64,000 nt of DNA from Silene conica (lineage: Eukaryota > Streptophyta > Magnoliopsida > Caryophyllales > Caryophyllaceae). Shown one piece after another: positions 1 through 10,126 of this stretch. The notes beneath the pieces were generated by a model. It made no database searches and was not told the DNA's origin. It saw only the letters and a program-made list of their open reading frames with translations. The position numbers and the translations under genes are program-made. The stretch lies in the NCBI GenBank assembly GCA_029255685.2, contig CM055311.2, forward strand, positions 8,933,031 through 8,997,030. The letters are read 5' to 3'. Position 1 is the first letter of the stretch. Each line of letters starts with the position of its first letter.

Positions 1-1090
1 TAATTATCAGGCTGAATCGAAACTGAAAATAAAGAGGATCGGTCGACCGACCGAGAAAACAGGTCGGCCGACCGATGTCAACTACGTAATCGGGCCCAAT
101 TCTTCACGGAAGCCCAAATTCGCAGAAATTAAGTCCGCATTGGCAGATCCGGTCGACCGACCGAGAAAACAGGTCGACCGACCAAACCCTGTTTCGAGAC
201 TTCCGTTTTGTTTTCTGATTTCCTAATCTTGTAATATTTCTTATTTAAGGAGAACAAAACTCTTCTATTAGGGCAAGTTTTCTTAAGCTATTTTGGACCC
301 TAGTAATTTTACCAAGTACTCTATGTTTGAAGGCTCCATTGTTAGAATGTTATTACAAAGCTTTCATCTTTATTCTTAGGATTTCCATTCAAATTGTAAG
401 TTTGTTTTAATTAATCTTTCCTTTTAATTCAATCTTGTTGTTCATCTTGTTGTTATTTCCTATTTCATGTTTTCCCTTTTATTGTCTTCTTTAATTATTT
501 TTATCTCTTTGATATTCTTAGTAATTGTTAGTTTCATAATCAGAAGTATGCATAACTAATTCTTGTGATTAGGAATTAGGGGAACCATGTAAAAACTTGA
601 CTTTGATAAGTTTGATGATTAAATTACCAATCCCCCATTGTTGTTGGTGAACTAATCCTTAGGATTGAAAGATTATTAGGATTAGTTTAACAACAACTTT
701 GGGATAGCCCTTGAACGAAAGTTTAGTGCTTTTCTAGGAACCCTAAGACCGTAAGGATTGGGTAGAATTTTGACCTAAAGGTTTATTCTTTGTTCCTTGG
801 GATTGTGTTATTTGGTTATTTTACCCTTCATTGACTTGTTTTGACCATGGGGAACCTAAGTTCCTAATCTCCTTTCTATCTTATCTTAATTTTCCTGTTA
901 TTTTGTTACTTTAGTTGTTAGTTAAAATCTCAATTCAAACCCCCCTTTTTTTGGTTACTTGCAATAGACTTTAAATTCACAAACATAATTAACCTTGTCT
1001 CTCTGTGGTTCGACCCTTGACTTATCCTATCTGAGTTTAAGCTGAGGTTTTATAAATCTTATCTTTGGCACCCCTCAACGACGGGTGTCA
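1..1090 (+). mobile_element. LTR 3' portion (Ty3/gypsy-like), truncated by window edge
   Basis: The block ends in CGACGGGTGTCA at 1079-1090. Its last ~100 bases (CTGTGGTTCGACCCTTGACTT, then ATCTTTGGCACCCC) match, as reverse complement, the end of the LTR at 61893-63467. It should therefore be the same LTR family, here in + orientation. Two doublets of the quasi-palindrome GGTCGACCGACC lie at about 43-77 and 151-184, and a TATTTAA box lies at 242-248, which may be the LTR promoter. No primer-binding site follows position 1090, so this is the right-hand LTR or a solo LTR rather than a 5' LTR. No coding frame is visible. The LTR start lies outside the window. Confidence 0.6.
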
Positions 1091-1093
1091 GTA

Positions 1094-1387
1094 CTCCCTC
1101 CTATTTATTATAAGTGTCATATTGTTAGGAAGGTACAAAAATTAAAGAAGGTAGTTAAATAATGAAAAATATTGTGTGGTGTAAGAAGATTGGTGACAGA
1201 GAAGATATTATTGATTATAATTGCGGGTAGAGAGATTAAAATAAGTAGAGTTGTGGGCCAAGGTGGGGTATTATTGGGGGTTAAAGTGATTAAAATATGT
1301 ATAAAAGTTTGTCAAATATAGACAATGTGACACTTTGACGAATTAACCAAAATGGATAATGGGATACTTATAATAAGTAGAAGTGAA
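1094..1387. mobile_element. Degenerate Stowaway-like MITE
   Basis: The left end reads CTCCCTCCTATTTATTATAA after a TA. The right end is a diverged inverted copy: the reverse complement of about 1363-1387 shares CTACTTATTATAAGT. The body is AT-rich and non-coding. The right TA duplication is not preserved, so this is an old copy. Tc1/mariner-type Stowaway is inferred from the CTCCCTCC terminus and the TA target. Confidence 0.5.
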
Positions 1388-2165
1388 TCTATATATAGGT
1401 ATAAAATAAGAACCGCTATACATTAGGTTGGACACGTGTCACTTTCACGTTAAAAATTTTCCCGTTCAAAGCTTAATATCCTAAAATTATATTGTGTATC
1501 TTTTATTTGATGAATATGTATATGGACAATATCTTTTTAAAACATTTTTTCTACCATGTTTATATTACATTAAAAACTTACCCAAGTTACCCTCTTATTG
1601 TACCTTTTATTTGACAATATCTTTCCGTATAAAAATATATTGTCCATCTCTACTCACATGGAGATTTATATTTAAAATTTTATATACTCATAATATTAAT
1701 AATCAACTTTATTAGTTTGTAATTGCACGAGAATGTATGTTAACATTTCATCTATAATTTTTTCTCACATAAGTATTACATAATCACATTTCACAAATTC
1801 TTATTTGCAACGGTACTATCCGTCGCAAGCTTGCGACGGATACCGTTTTCACTCACAAAATACCCATTTTTTCTCTCTCTCCAACACTATTCCTGTGGTC
1901 CCCTTTCTCCACTAACTCATTTTGTATCCATTTTATCTCACAAAATATCCGTCTCAAATGGTGACCCGTCACAAGCAAGACTTACTAATCACATTTATAG
2001 AGAAGATTCAACTTTAAAAAGAGAAGTTTGAGTTAATAAAGAAGGATATATATTTTATAAAATGAACACCCAAAGAAATTTTGTATAGTAAAATTAAGAA
2101 GGTACGATGTTAAAGTATTACATCTTAATTATTTTAAATTATGTTGTCTGAGTGATAAAATATAT
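1388..2165. other. AT-rich spacer containing a long palindrome
   Basis: No gene is visible; short open frames here are AT-rich and unsupported. A perfect 26-bp palindrome centred on AAGCTT lies at 1817-1842. With a 3-base indel it extends to flanking AACGGTA and TACCGTT (1809-1848). GACCCGTCACAAGCAAGACT near 1961-1980 resembles half of the same motif. The block may be the remains of a short inverted-repeat element, but no target duplication was found. Confidence 0.45.
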
Positions 2166-3098
2166 TTAACATTAGTGAAATTTTTAAATAACCCCCTTTT
2201 ATGTACCATTTTTTTACAAATAACCCCCTTTTAAGTTCACTTTTACAAATAACCCCCTTAAATATTACTTAAACCTAAAAACCACCCCTTTTTATTGATT
2301 ATTCTAACGATTTTTATAAAACCCGATCTATACACGATATTACGACTTAAATTATGTATAATACCTAAACTACCCTAACTTATAAGGCTACCCACCCAAC
2401 AAACACACCAATTCATTCACTATCTCACTTAATCCTTACCTCCCAAATTAAAACATAAACCCTAAACCCCCAAATCAATTCTCAAATCAATCAATTAAAA
2501 CCCAAATTCAGTTAAAGACATATTCTTATTGGGCTTAATATTGTCAGTAACAAAACTCCAGTAAAGCAAGCAATCAGTTGTGAATAAAGTTCTGCTAACA
2601 CTTTTTAATGGCAAATTCTGCTAACACATATATCTGCCACCCCCTTCCTGTTGCTGGAATTTTATAAAAAAAAGTGTCGGCAGAATTTGGAATGAACTGG
2701 GTGTATCTGTCATGACTCCATATTAATGTGGGAGACGAAGTTTTTGCATATGAAAATTTGGGTTTTAATTGATTGATTTGAGAATTAATTTGGGGTTTAG
2801 GGTTTATGTTTTGATTTGGGATGTAAGGATTAAGTGGGATAATGAATGAATTGGTGTGTTATTGGTTGGGTGGGTAGCCTTATAAGTAAGGTTAGTTTAG
2901 GTATTATACATAATTTAAGTCGTAATATTGTGTATAGATCGAGTTTTATGAAAATCGTTAGAATAATCAATAAAAGGGAGTGATTTTTAGGTTTAAGTAA
3001 TATTTAAGGGGGTTATTTGTAAAAGTGAACTTAAAAGGGGGTTATTTGTAAAAAATGGTACATAAAAGAAGGTTATTTACAAAATTCACTTAACATTA
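2166..3098. mobile_element. Fold-back MULE-type MITE (915 bp) with 9-bp TSD
   Basis: The element (2175-3089) is bounded by identical 9-bp direct repeats TTAACATTA at 2166-2174 and 3090-3098. It starts GTGAAATTTTT and ends AAAATTCAC. Its arms are about 330 bp each (2175-2510 and 2750-3089). They form a near-perfect inverted repeat that includes several AAATAACCCCCTTTT blocks at the outer ends. The central loop of about 240 bp carries no open frame. The 9-bp duplication and very long inverted repeats are typical of Mutator-like non-autonomous elements. Confidence 0.88.
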
Positions 3099-3220
3099 TA
3101 TTAAGAGTCCATATATTTTAACATTTTATTAAGAGTATTTGTCCGGTGAATGTATATGGACTCTTAATATAATTATTAAGAAATGTTATCGAGCAAAGTT
3201 AAATATTTATAGCCCACATT
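3099..3220. other. Spacer with small hairpin
   Basis: The arms TATTAAGAGTCCATATAT (3099-3116) and its inverse near 3151-3170 form a hairpin with a loop of about 35 bases. No gene is seen. Confidence 0.5.
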
Positions 3221-3242
3221 CACTACAACACAACCCGTCTGT

Positions 3243-3472
3243 TTTCGACGCTTTTTTAGTCTGATTTCGACGCTTTAAAGCGTCGGCAATTTTATTTTCG
3301 ACGCTTCATAAAGCGTCAGGATTTGGGGCGTCAGAATCTTTCGACGCTTTTTGGTGTCGACCTTGGCGACGCTTTTTGGTGTCATGAGGCACGACGCCTT
3401 TAGGTGTCAGTCTTTCTCGACACTTTTTTGCGTCGAAACTCTTAACTTCTCGACGCTTTTCCAGTATGGAAA
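3243..3472. repeat. CACTA subterminal repeat array (CGACGCTTT)
   Basis: About nine copies of CGACGCTTT or its complement AAAGCGTC lie within 230 bases. Some are paired head to head as small hairpins, for example CGACGCTTTAAAGCGTCG near 3276. These are probable transposase-binding sites. Confidence 0.75.
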
Positions 3473-3812
3473 AAGATACTATACATACAACTAGGACTTT
3501 TATTTTATGACTTTTTTCTCTGAATACCTGATTGAATTAATTAATTGTTAGATTACAAGAAACAACATTATGAATTAATGACAATAATATATACCAAAAC
3601 AAAATCATATAACATAATAAATTGAAATAGCATTATCAAATTACATGTTTTCAAGTTCAAAAGAACTATTGTAAGTTTTTCGTTCAACCGAACAATAAAA
3701 AATTTTCCACGCAAAAATAATAAAATGTCCCGAAAGATTAAATAATCTACGATAAACGGTAAGACAAGCTAAACTACTACCAAAAAGTGAACTCCAGATT
3801 TGCTTGCTCCTC

Positions 3813-5095
3813 TCATCTCGATGCACCACCACCATTTTGTCGAGTTCGATATCTACATGCAAAGAAATTAAATATCGTCAAGTCAAAGAAAACAACCAAA
3901 CTTAAACCAAAATGTGAAGTGATCTGATCTAATATATAGCATTTTGATAGAATTAGTAAGCATTCAAATAAGTAGATCTTAGAAGGGTGGCAGCCCATGC
4001 AGATAATAAGTACAAGATCGACAAAGCTTGCTTTTTTCTCTGAATGGTAGTCAAACATAACACTGGAAGCTTTTGGTTTTATCCAATTTAGGGATACTGA
4101 AACGGTTGAACACGAGTCAGCTCCACACTTCTATTGCAATTTGCAATTGTTATGCTATGGAAGTATATTTTCAACTCCACACTGTCAGACTCAGAATCCC
4201 TGGAGTAAAATACATTCAAAACGCCAAACGTAAACTAGTGCCAGAGACGTAGGGAGTACCTAACCTATAAGTTGGTTCTGGTTCAATTTATTCATTTCCA
4301 AACGCATAAAACATTATAACTACAGGAAACTCCCGGTCACACATGTATTTATAATATTCAGTATTAAGAAACACAAGTATTCATTCATCCAAACAATATA
4401 AACCCTTACCGTAGCCCAAAATGGCAGATAATTAACACTGATTTTTCGAAAATGAAAATATACCCTAAATACCTGGAAATAACAAGGAAACAATAGCTTC
4501 GAACATTATCATCCTCCAATAGTTCTATAAGTTCAGGCGTCTTCTTCAAATTGAGATCAGCTAATAATTGAATCTGATTAACTCAACATAGTTAGCATCA
4601 AATTCGTTTGGTAAACTAATGGGGGAGTAGATAGGGAAAGTGAGACTAATTAAATACCTTGATCACTTGAGAAATCAGCCCCATAATAAGATTAGGCTAC
4701 AAAATGAAAGTAAAGTTGATCAGCCATTTAAAATTAATGAAAATAGCAAAGAATAGTTCAATGTCTGATAATAGCTTCTCCATCCAGTGTTCCAAAGAGC
4801 TTCTACGATGTAGGACATGAATAGTTCAATGATTTAGACATCAACAAATAGAGAGATAAGAGAACGACAATTTAGAACATGAGAGATCATCCACGTCTAA
4901 AGTCAACATTAAATCAACAATAAGAAAGGAATATCAAAATTAATAATCTTACTGAGTGCATATCAAAATGAAAAATAATATATCAGAACGAGAAAAGATG
5001 GTGCTTACCTCTTCAGTCAAGCTCCTGCTTTTAGTTCCCAAAAGCTTTCTTGAAGGAGGGACAGGCAAATTTTTCCTCGGAAATATTTTCTTCAG
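3813..5095 (-). pseudogene. Captured host-gene exon chain inside CACTA element (four exons, C-terminal part)
   Basis: Four minus-strand exons with correct GT-AG borders and compatible phases are visible: 5009-5095 (29 codons, LKKIFPRKNLPVPPSRK...), 4658-4696 (13 codons, PNLIMGLISQVIK), 4473-4573 (33 codons plus 2 bases, IQLLADLNLKKTPELIELLE...) and 3813-3852 (ends RYRTRQNGGGASR, stop TGA at 3813-3815). The splice sites are TGCAG/CTG, GTAG/CCT, TCAG/ATT and GTAG/ATA, with donors GTAAGC and GTATTT. Basic residues dominate the first exon. I do not recognise the family. Upstream exons probably lie between 5100 and 7700 but I could not define them. Its place between CACTA ends suggests transduplication of a host gene fragment. 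It could instead be a real gene with a CACTA-like repeat nearby. Confidence 0.55.
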
Positions 5096-5099
5096 CTGC

Positions 5100-7740
5100 A
5101 AATGACGAGCATTAAAACAAAAACTGAAGGTATGTGTGATCCATTCAGTTCGGGTAACACGTATGAATTAATAAAATGCCACGGGGTCAAATATAAAGCA
5201 CTCAAGCCAACCTAATTTGAGGATCACTCGACCAAATCATAAACCATATAATCGTGTTCTAAACAACTGTTATTCGACCTACACCATATCGTCATCTGAC
5301 AAATATTCTGTCCAAAGACCAATATCGGTATAAACAGAAGTTAGAGCAGGAAGTCTACAGAGATACAAAATCCAAATTAGAATACCCCAGACACATATTT
5401 TTGTTTCATTCTGGAGGTGATGAAATGAGAGAAGCAATCAGATGAGAAAGTGAAATTCCCCTCCTATTATTGTGTAATAACAACTAATAACCTAAATGTC
5501 AGGATACTCCTCATCAAACAGTAAGAAGAAGATATTATTGAAATGACCTTAGAAGATAAAGCATACCTTCTAATCATTCATCTGCCACTGTCCCTACAAT
5601 CACAATGTTTGTAGTTTGTCCAACTCTTCCCTCCGTCTTTGACACTTCTAAAACAACAAAAAAGGATACACACACAAATACTCAATTGTTGGACTGTAAG
5701 TCCGCAACCAAAGACTATAAGAAAAGGCTAAGATTAGAATGTTCTAAGAATACACACGGACCATATGAAAAAGGATGTGGGTTGATAACAGAAGTCTCCT
5801 TTTTAACCAGTTTGAAGCAACATGACTGTGATGACTCCCTCTAGTAGTTTAGTGGTTGCGCTTGTTTGCAAAGGAAAGTTGCAGTCATCCGATGCAATTA
5901 CCGACATAAAACTCATTATGAGTTATGGAGAACATATTTCTGTGCGTACATCCAACCTCTTTACCCACTGGCCACCACTTACACGAGCCCTTCAGACACG
6001 AGAGTTTACAGTGATTCACAACATAACATCTCATCACACATTTCATCAAAATATTATATAAAAAAAATCAAGATCAAGTTACCTGCAATTCTCTTCTTGT
6101 ATTCAATTTCCATCATGCATGAAAAGATATGTGCACTGTCAAGTAATCAAAAGCGATAGAAATATCAAACAAGTGCAGAAATGGGGTGAAGATAAAAGGG
6201 AGTAATAACTTGGTGATGAAATGATAAAAGAAGATGGATTAAATATATAAATCATATTCCTATACACACATGAATATATCAACTGCACACCAACATACAA
6301 AAGAATGAACGAGTATAATTTGCGTCCTCATATGAAGAAAACCCTATAAAAAGATCCAATCATATCCATCTCATAATTTGTTTCGGCAATGGAATCCGCC
6401 GAGTTTAAAATGAAAAGGAGAGGATGATGTGAGGTTGCGAATAAGACTCTATTTGCTGCTTCATAATTTAAAATGGTTAGTTTGGCAAAACTGGATGGGT
6501 TAAACATATAAATAACAAATAGAACATATAGATGATTTCTAGTTACGGTTTTTAAGGTCCCTTGTATTACCTATTCATATAGGACTATCTGATTAAAGGG
6601 AACAATAAACAAGGTGCAACAATTTGTACTGAAAATAACCCTTTTTCAGTCTTCCACATCTTTATGCAATGCCGTTTTTGATTAGCAAGCGTTTTTTCCG
6701 ATCCAAATGAGAGGTCGACGAATTCTCATTACATAATAACCGTCCATGGATTCGGCATTCTATCTTGAAACACCGAACGCCGAAATAGGGCGATTCTATG
6801 AAAAACATCCCCTAAAAGAGGGCAACTGAACCATCAAGGATTTCAAAGGGTGCTCACATTTGTGTAAACAGGGACCCATAAAATGAAATGATTAATTGAT
6901 AACAAATTGTGTACAGGTCCAAAGTTAGCTATTATCTCGTTAATATTATAATGGTGCATAATTATATAAACCAACATCCATCGCTTTCTTCTCATCTGCG
7001 TATGACCATTTTCATACGAGTAATCTACCAAAATTGAAGGTAAAGTCGCTACAAACAACTCTTTGTGATTGAATTTCTCTTATGACCATTTAACAAACAC
7101 TTCACACAAAACAAAATCCACATATTAATACTAGAATAAACAAGAATTGTATAAACAAACTAACAACGATTGAAGAGTTATGAAAATGATAAAAGAAATT
7201 GTTGGAACAAAAAACCCTAACTAGTGTGTAAAAATCGAAATATAATTAAAATCGACACAAAGTTAACAACTTCGGTTAGTATCTAAATCAAGATCCCCTT
7301 TCAAAAAACAATACACCATATTGGGGTTGATTTTAATTAATAACTTACAAGAGATTTAAGGAGTGTATTGAAGGCGCAAATGACGAACCATGTTGGTAGT
7401 GAAAAATTGAATCCATTATGGTGATGAATGAAAGGGGAAAAATAGTTTCCCATTATTTCATGTTAATTAGGATTGACGAACCATCTTGGTAGTACAAATA
7501 CAAATATAAATGGTAAAGAGAGCCAGAAAGATAGAACTCAGGGCGAGAGAGATACAAACGATCTGGCGAAGATTGAAAGGAGAAAAAGTAGTTTCTAGAT
7601 CTGGTTTATTTTACATTGGTAGATGAAGGGAGTTTTTGATGGTTTAAATTTTTATCGTTCCCATAAAGTACCCTTCTTTTTCAACTAAGGCGGGTCTCTC
7701 AAAATTTTGAGAGGCTAAATACGCAAAATTCACTTTACCG
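5100..7740. other. CACTA interior, no defined gene
   Basis: This stretch is AT-rich with short open frames of up to 97 codons that show no family signature. It may hold 5' exons and UTR of the captured gene on the minus strand, but I could not delimit them. The region near 6660-6840 is less AT-rich without a convincing frame. Confidence 0.4.
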
Positions 7741-7877
7741 CCCTTAAACGAGCTCGACACTTTAAAAAGCGTCAACGCCAAAGCGTCAAGAAGACAAGGG
7801 TTATGTACCCTTATTATTTTTATTATTCACCATAATTATTAATATATTTGCCATAATAGTATTCATTTTAAAACCAA

Positions 7878-7896
7878 ATAATAATAATAATAATGG

Positions 7897-7927
<31 letters not shown>

Positions 7928-7960
7928 AATAAAAATAATAAGTAAAACAATAATGATAGT
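7878..7960. repeat. (AAT)n microsatellite in LTR
   Basis: Near-continuous AAT/AATA repeats. The same position in the sister LTRs also carries trinucleotide AAT/ATT tracts, so the repeat is a family feature. Confidence 0.85.
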
Positions 7961-8912
7961 AAGTATTATTATTAAACAACAACAACACACGAACAGCCCA
8001 CATGTACTAACCCGACTCACCACCAAACCGAACCCCCTAACACCACCGCTACCTTACCACAGCCAACAACCCAAACTGACCCGCGTGCCCAGTACCACCA
8101 GCAACCCCGGCGACCATTGGCAACCAGGTCGCCGGCCACCGGCGAGGTGAACCATCACCACAAACTCGCCTGAAACCACCCTCCATCACGCGACAGCCCT
8201 TCAATTACAGCCCTGCCGACACACCACCAGACCAAACCACCACCCACGACTGACTCCTACACGCTCCCCGGAGACCAGACACTTAGCCACGGTGGTACCA
8301 CCGTGTCGACCTCCCCCGAGTCAACGGTGGTACCACCCCCATATCCCCCTGACACACGCCAAAACTAAAACAACCACTGAACAGAGGATCTGAAACCTTC
8401 TGTCGACACCTACCCCGTCGACTGAAACCACCGTGCTTACCACCAAAACCAACCTTGGACTCCTATCCGACTCCCTGACCCATGACCAGAACCAACTAGA
8501 TACGAACCCAGACTCGACACAACCACTAAACTCACCCAGACACGACAACAAAAGAAGAACGAACCCAGAAAACATGCACAGACCCGTTAACAACCACTCT
8601 TGCCACCACCCTAACCACCAACGACCACCACCGATTAAGACGCACATAAACATTACATATCATACTACAAAAAATCACACAATACAAGTAAGGACCAGAG
8701 ATCTTAACAGAGATTAATTAGATGACGAAAACTATAACAGAACACTGAAATTAGCAACGAGTGTGGCATACCGGTTTTCTTGGTCAATTCGAACCACCCT
8801 ACGACGACCTATAACCACCGTACACAGGCTCCTCTCCTTCTCTGCTATGGCGGCTGGGTTTTTGTGTTTTGAGATCTTGAGATTCGTGCCTAGGGTTAGG
8901 GTAGACTAGAGC

Positions 8913-8919
8913 TTAAATA
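8913..8919 (-). promoter_or_regulatory. Candidate LTR TATA box
   Basis: TATTTAA on the minus strand follows a CCGCCC block. The sister LTR has TATAAG at the equivalent place (13661-13666). The conserved position suggests the transcription start of the retrotransposon, but this is inferred only. Confidence 0.4.
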
Positions 8920-9232
8920 GGGCGGCAGGGTGTGTATGTGTGCTGAGTTGCAAACTTCTCATCGTGGGCTGTATTTTGCACGCATATCGAGGCCCATGGC
9001 CGTGTTGCCATCAGTCCTAGGTTCGAATCCCAACAAGTACCTACTACAAATATCAACCTAGGGTGGCTAGATCCCCCTTTCAAACCCCACCGACCACCAA
9101 AACACTCCATAAAACGAGTACTCGTGAACTAGTATAAACAATTTATTAACCCATCGCTAAGCTAATCGCTTCATCGTACGACCACTATATATGATCAAGA
9201 TAAAAATCGTAACTAAAATTCGACGTATTACA

Positions 9233-10126
9233 GTATATTACTTATTAAGGAAATGATTTGGGCATTTAATGTAAGATATGGTATTTAAACACATTTTAAA
9301 TAATTTGAATTTCGAACCAAGGTTGCTATTTTTGGAAGCTGTTATATATAGAAAGTTACTATAAATGGAAATGTGTATACGTGTTACGTGAGTAGGAAGT
9401 TTATTAATTAAGTAATATACTTTTAGGTGGAAGTTTTCGTGTGGAGCACTTTTGAGAACGGTTGTGCACTTTGCCATTTTCGTCTGCAATTACGAGGTAG
9501 GGGAATATTACGAATATGAGATGTGTAACCTGTTTATTGGTTGATATTAACCATGCTCATCTATATTGTTATATGATTGGTATACTGTGATATATAATTC
9601 TGTGATACGATGTGGTGCGAAGGTAAAGGGTCTGTGTATGGTGCGGAGATAAAGGGTCTGTGATTGGTGTGGAGATAAAGGGTCTGTGTTTGGTGTGGAG
9701 ATAAAAAGGGTCTGTGATTCGGAGTGGAGAAGCATGACTTTCTATTTATAGTAATGTGGTTTGTTTACAGTTTCTCTACTCAACCTCGTGGTTGACCCTG
9801 TGTATTCGTGATCACCTGTGATGAACCATGTAATGGGGAGCAGATTGACAGGTATAAGACTTTGGGAGCTTTGGGAAGGGAGAAGCAGCGGACCCGGACT
9901 TGCCTAGAGTCTAGATGACATAATAGCAGTTGATGAGTTGTACCTTTATTTTGAACAGAACAGTTTTATATATTTTGGTTATGTAAGAACATGTTTTGAG
10001 TTTAAATCTAAGTTAAAGTACTGTTTATCTTCCTTTGTATCTACTGCCTCGGGAAACCGAGATGGTAACACCTTTATTTATCTGAGGAGTCCTAGTACAG
10101 GCCCTTAAATAAATGGGGGTGTTACA
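9233..10126 (+). mobile_element. Ty3/gypsy-like LTR, second half (plus orientation)
   Basis: It ends GGGGTGTTACA at 10126 and carries the blocks CTACTCAACCTCGTGGTTGA, GGGAGCAGATTGACAGGT and CCTCGGGAAACCGAGATGG. These occur in the same order, inverted, in the LTR at 11810-13931. Imperfect tandem units built on GGGTCTGTG(A/T)TTGGTGTGGAG lie at about 9620-9725. Its right edge directly abuts decayed gag. Its left edge abuts the start of an oppositely oriented LTR half. Confidence 0.75.
9620..9725. repeat. Short tandem repeats in LTR
   Basis: Four imperfect units of about 26-36 bp share AAAGGGTCTGTG and GGTGTGGAGAT. The homologous array in the LTR at 11810-13931 is ACAAGACCCATTATCTCCGC repeated five times (about 12217-12345). 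Confidence 0.8.

Larger units (their letters stand above)
3221..7803. mobile_element. CACTA (En/Spm-type) non-autonomous transposon, right end decayed
   Basis: The left end is CACTACAACACAACCC at 3221. It is followed by a dense subterminal array of CGACGCTTT motifs in both directions (about 3243-3472), the classic layout of CACTA ends. The right end around 7740-7803 has inverted GCGTC motifs and, read in reverse, AACCCTTGTCTTCTTGACGC. That matches the left subterminal sequence, but the outermost CACTA bases are lost. No transposase frame is visible. The interior instead holds a chain of host-like exons on the minus strand. The 3-bp target duplication cannot be confirmed because of right-end decay. 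Confidence 0.65.
7804..9232 (-). mobile_element. Ty3/gypsy-like LTR, first half (minus orientation)
   Basis: Read on the minus strand it begins TGTAATACGTCG at 9232. It then shows the same order of blocks as the complete LTR at 11810-13931: a GGTTCGAATCC block, a TATTTAA box, a GC-rich stretch with ACGGTGGTACCACC palindromes, then an (ATT)n microsatellite at about 7878-7960. The second half of the LTR does not continue to the left; CACTA-type sequence is found instead. The missing half is present at 9233-10126 in the opposite orientation, so this LTR copy is internally inverted. Confidence 0.7.

Noticed and set aside
5605..6159. Overlapping + strand frames of 79-97 codons in the CACTA interior
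   Set aside because: No domain, no splice context, and opposite strand to the exon chain; likely chance.
8321..8717. Overlapping open frames of 94-110 codons in the GC-rich LTR segment
   Set aside because: They are Trp/Gly/Val- or Thr/Asn/Pro-rich, occur on both strands, and do not match equivalent frames in sister LTRs; explained by base composition.
9020..9030. A tRNA gene
   Set aside because: Only a B-box-like motif is visible; no acceptor stem or anticodon arm can be drawn.
9236..10126. Ordinary solo LTR inserted in gag
   Set aside because: The left side does not return to gag-pol sequence and the first LTR half is inverted, so a simple insertion does not fit.
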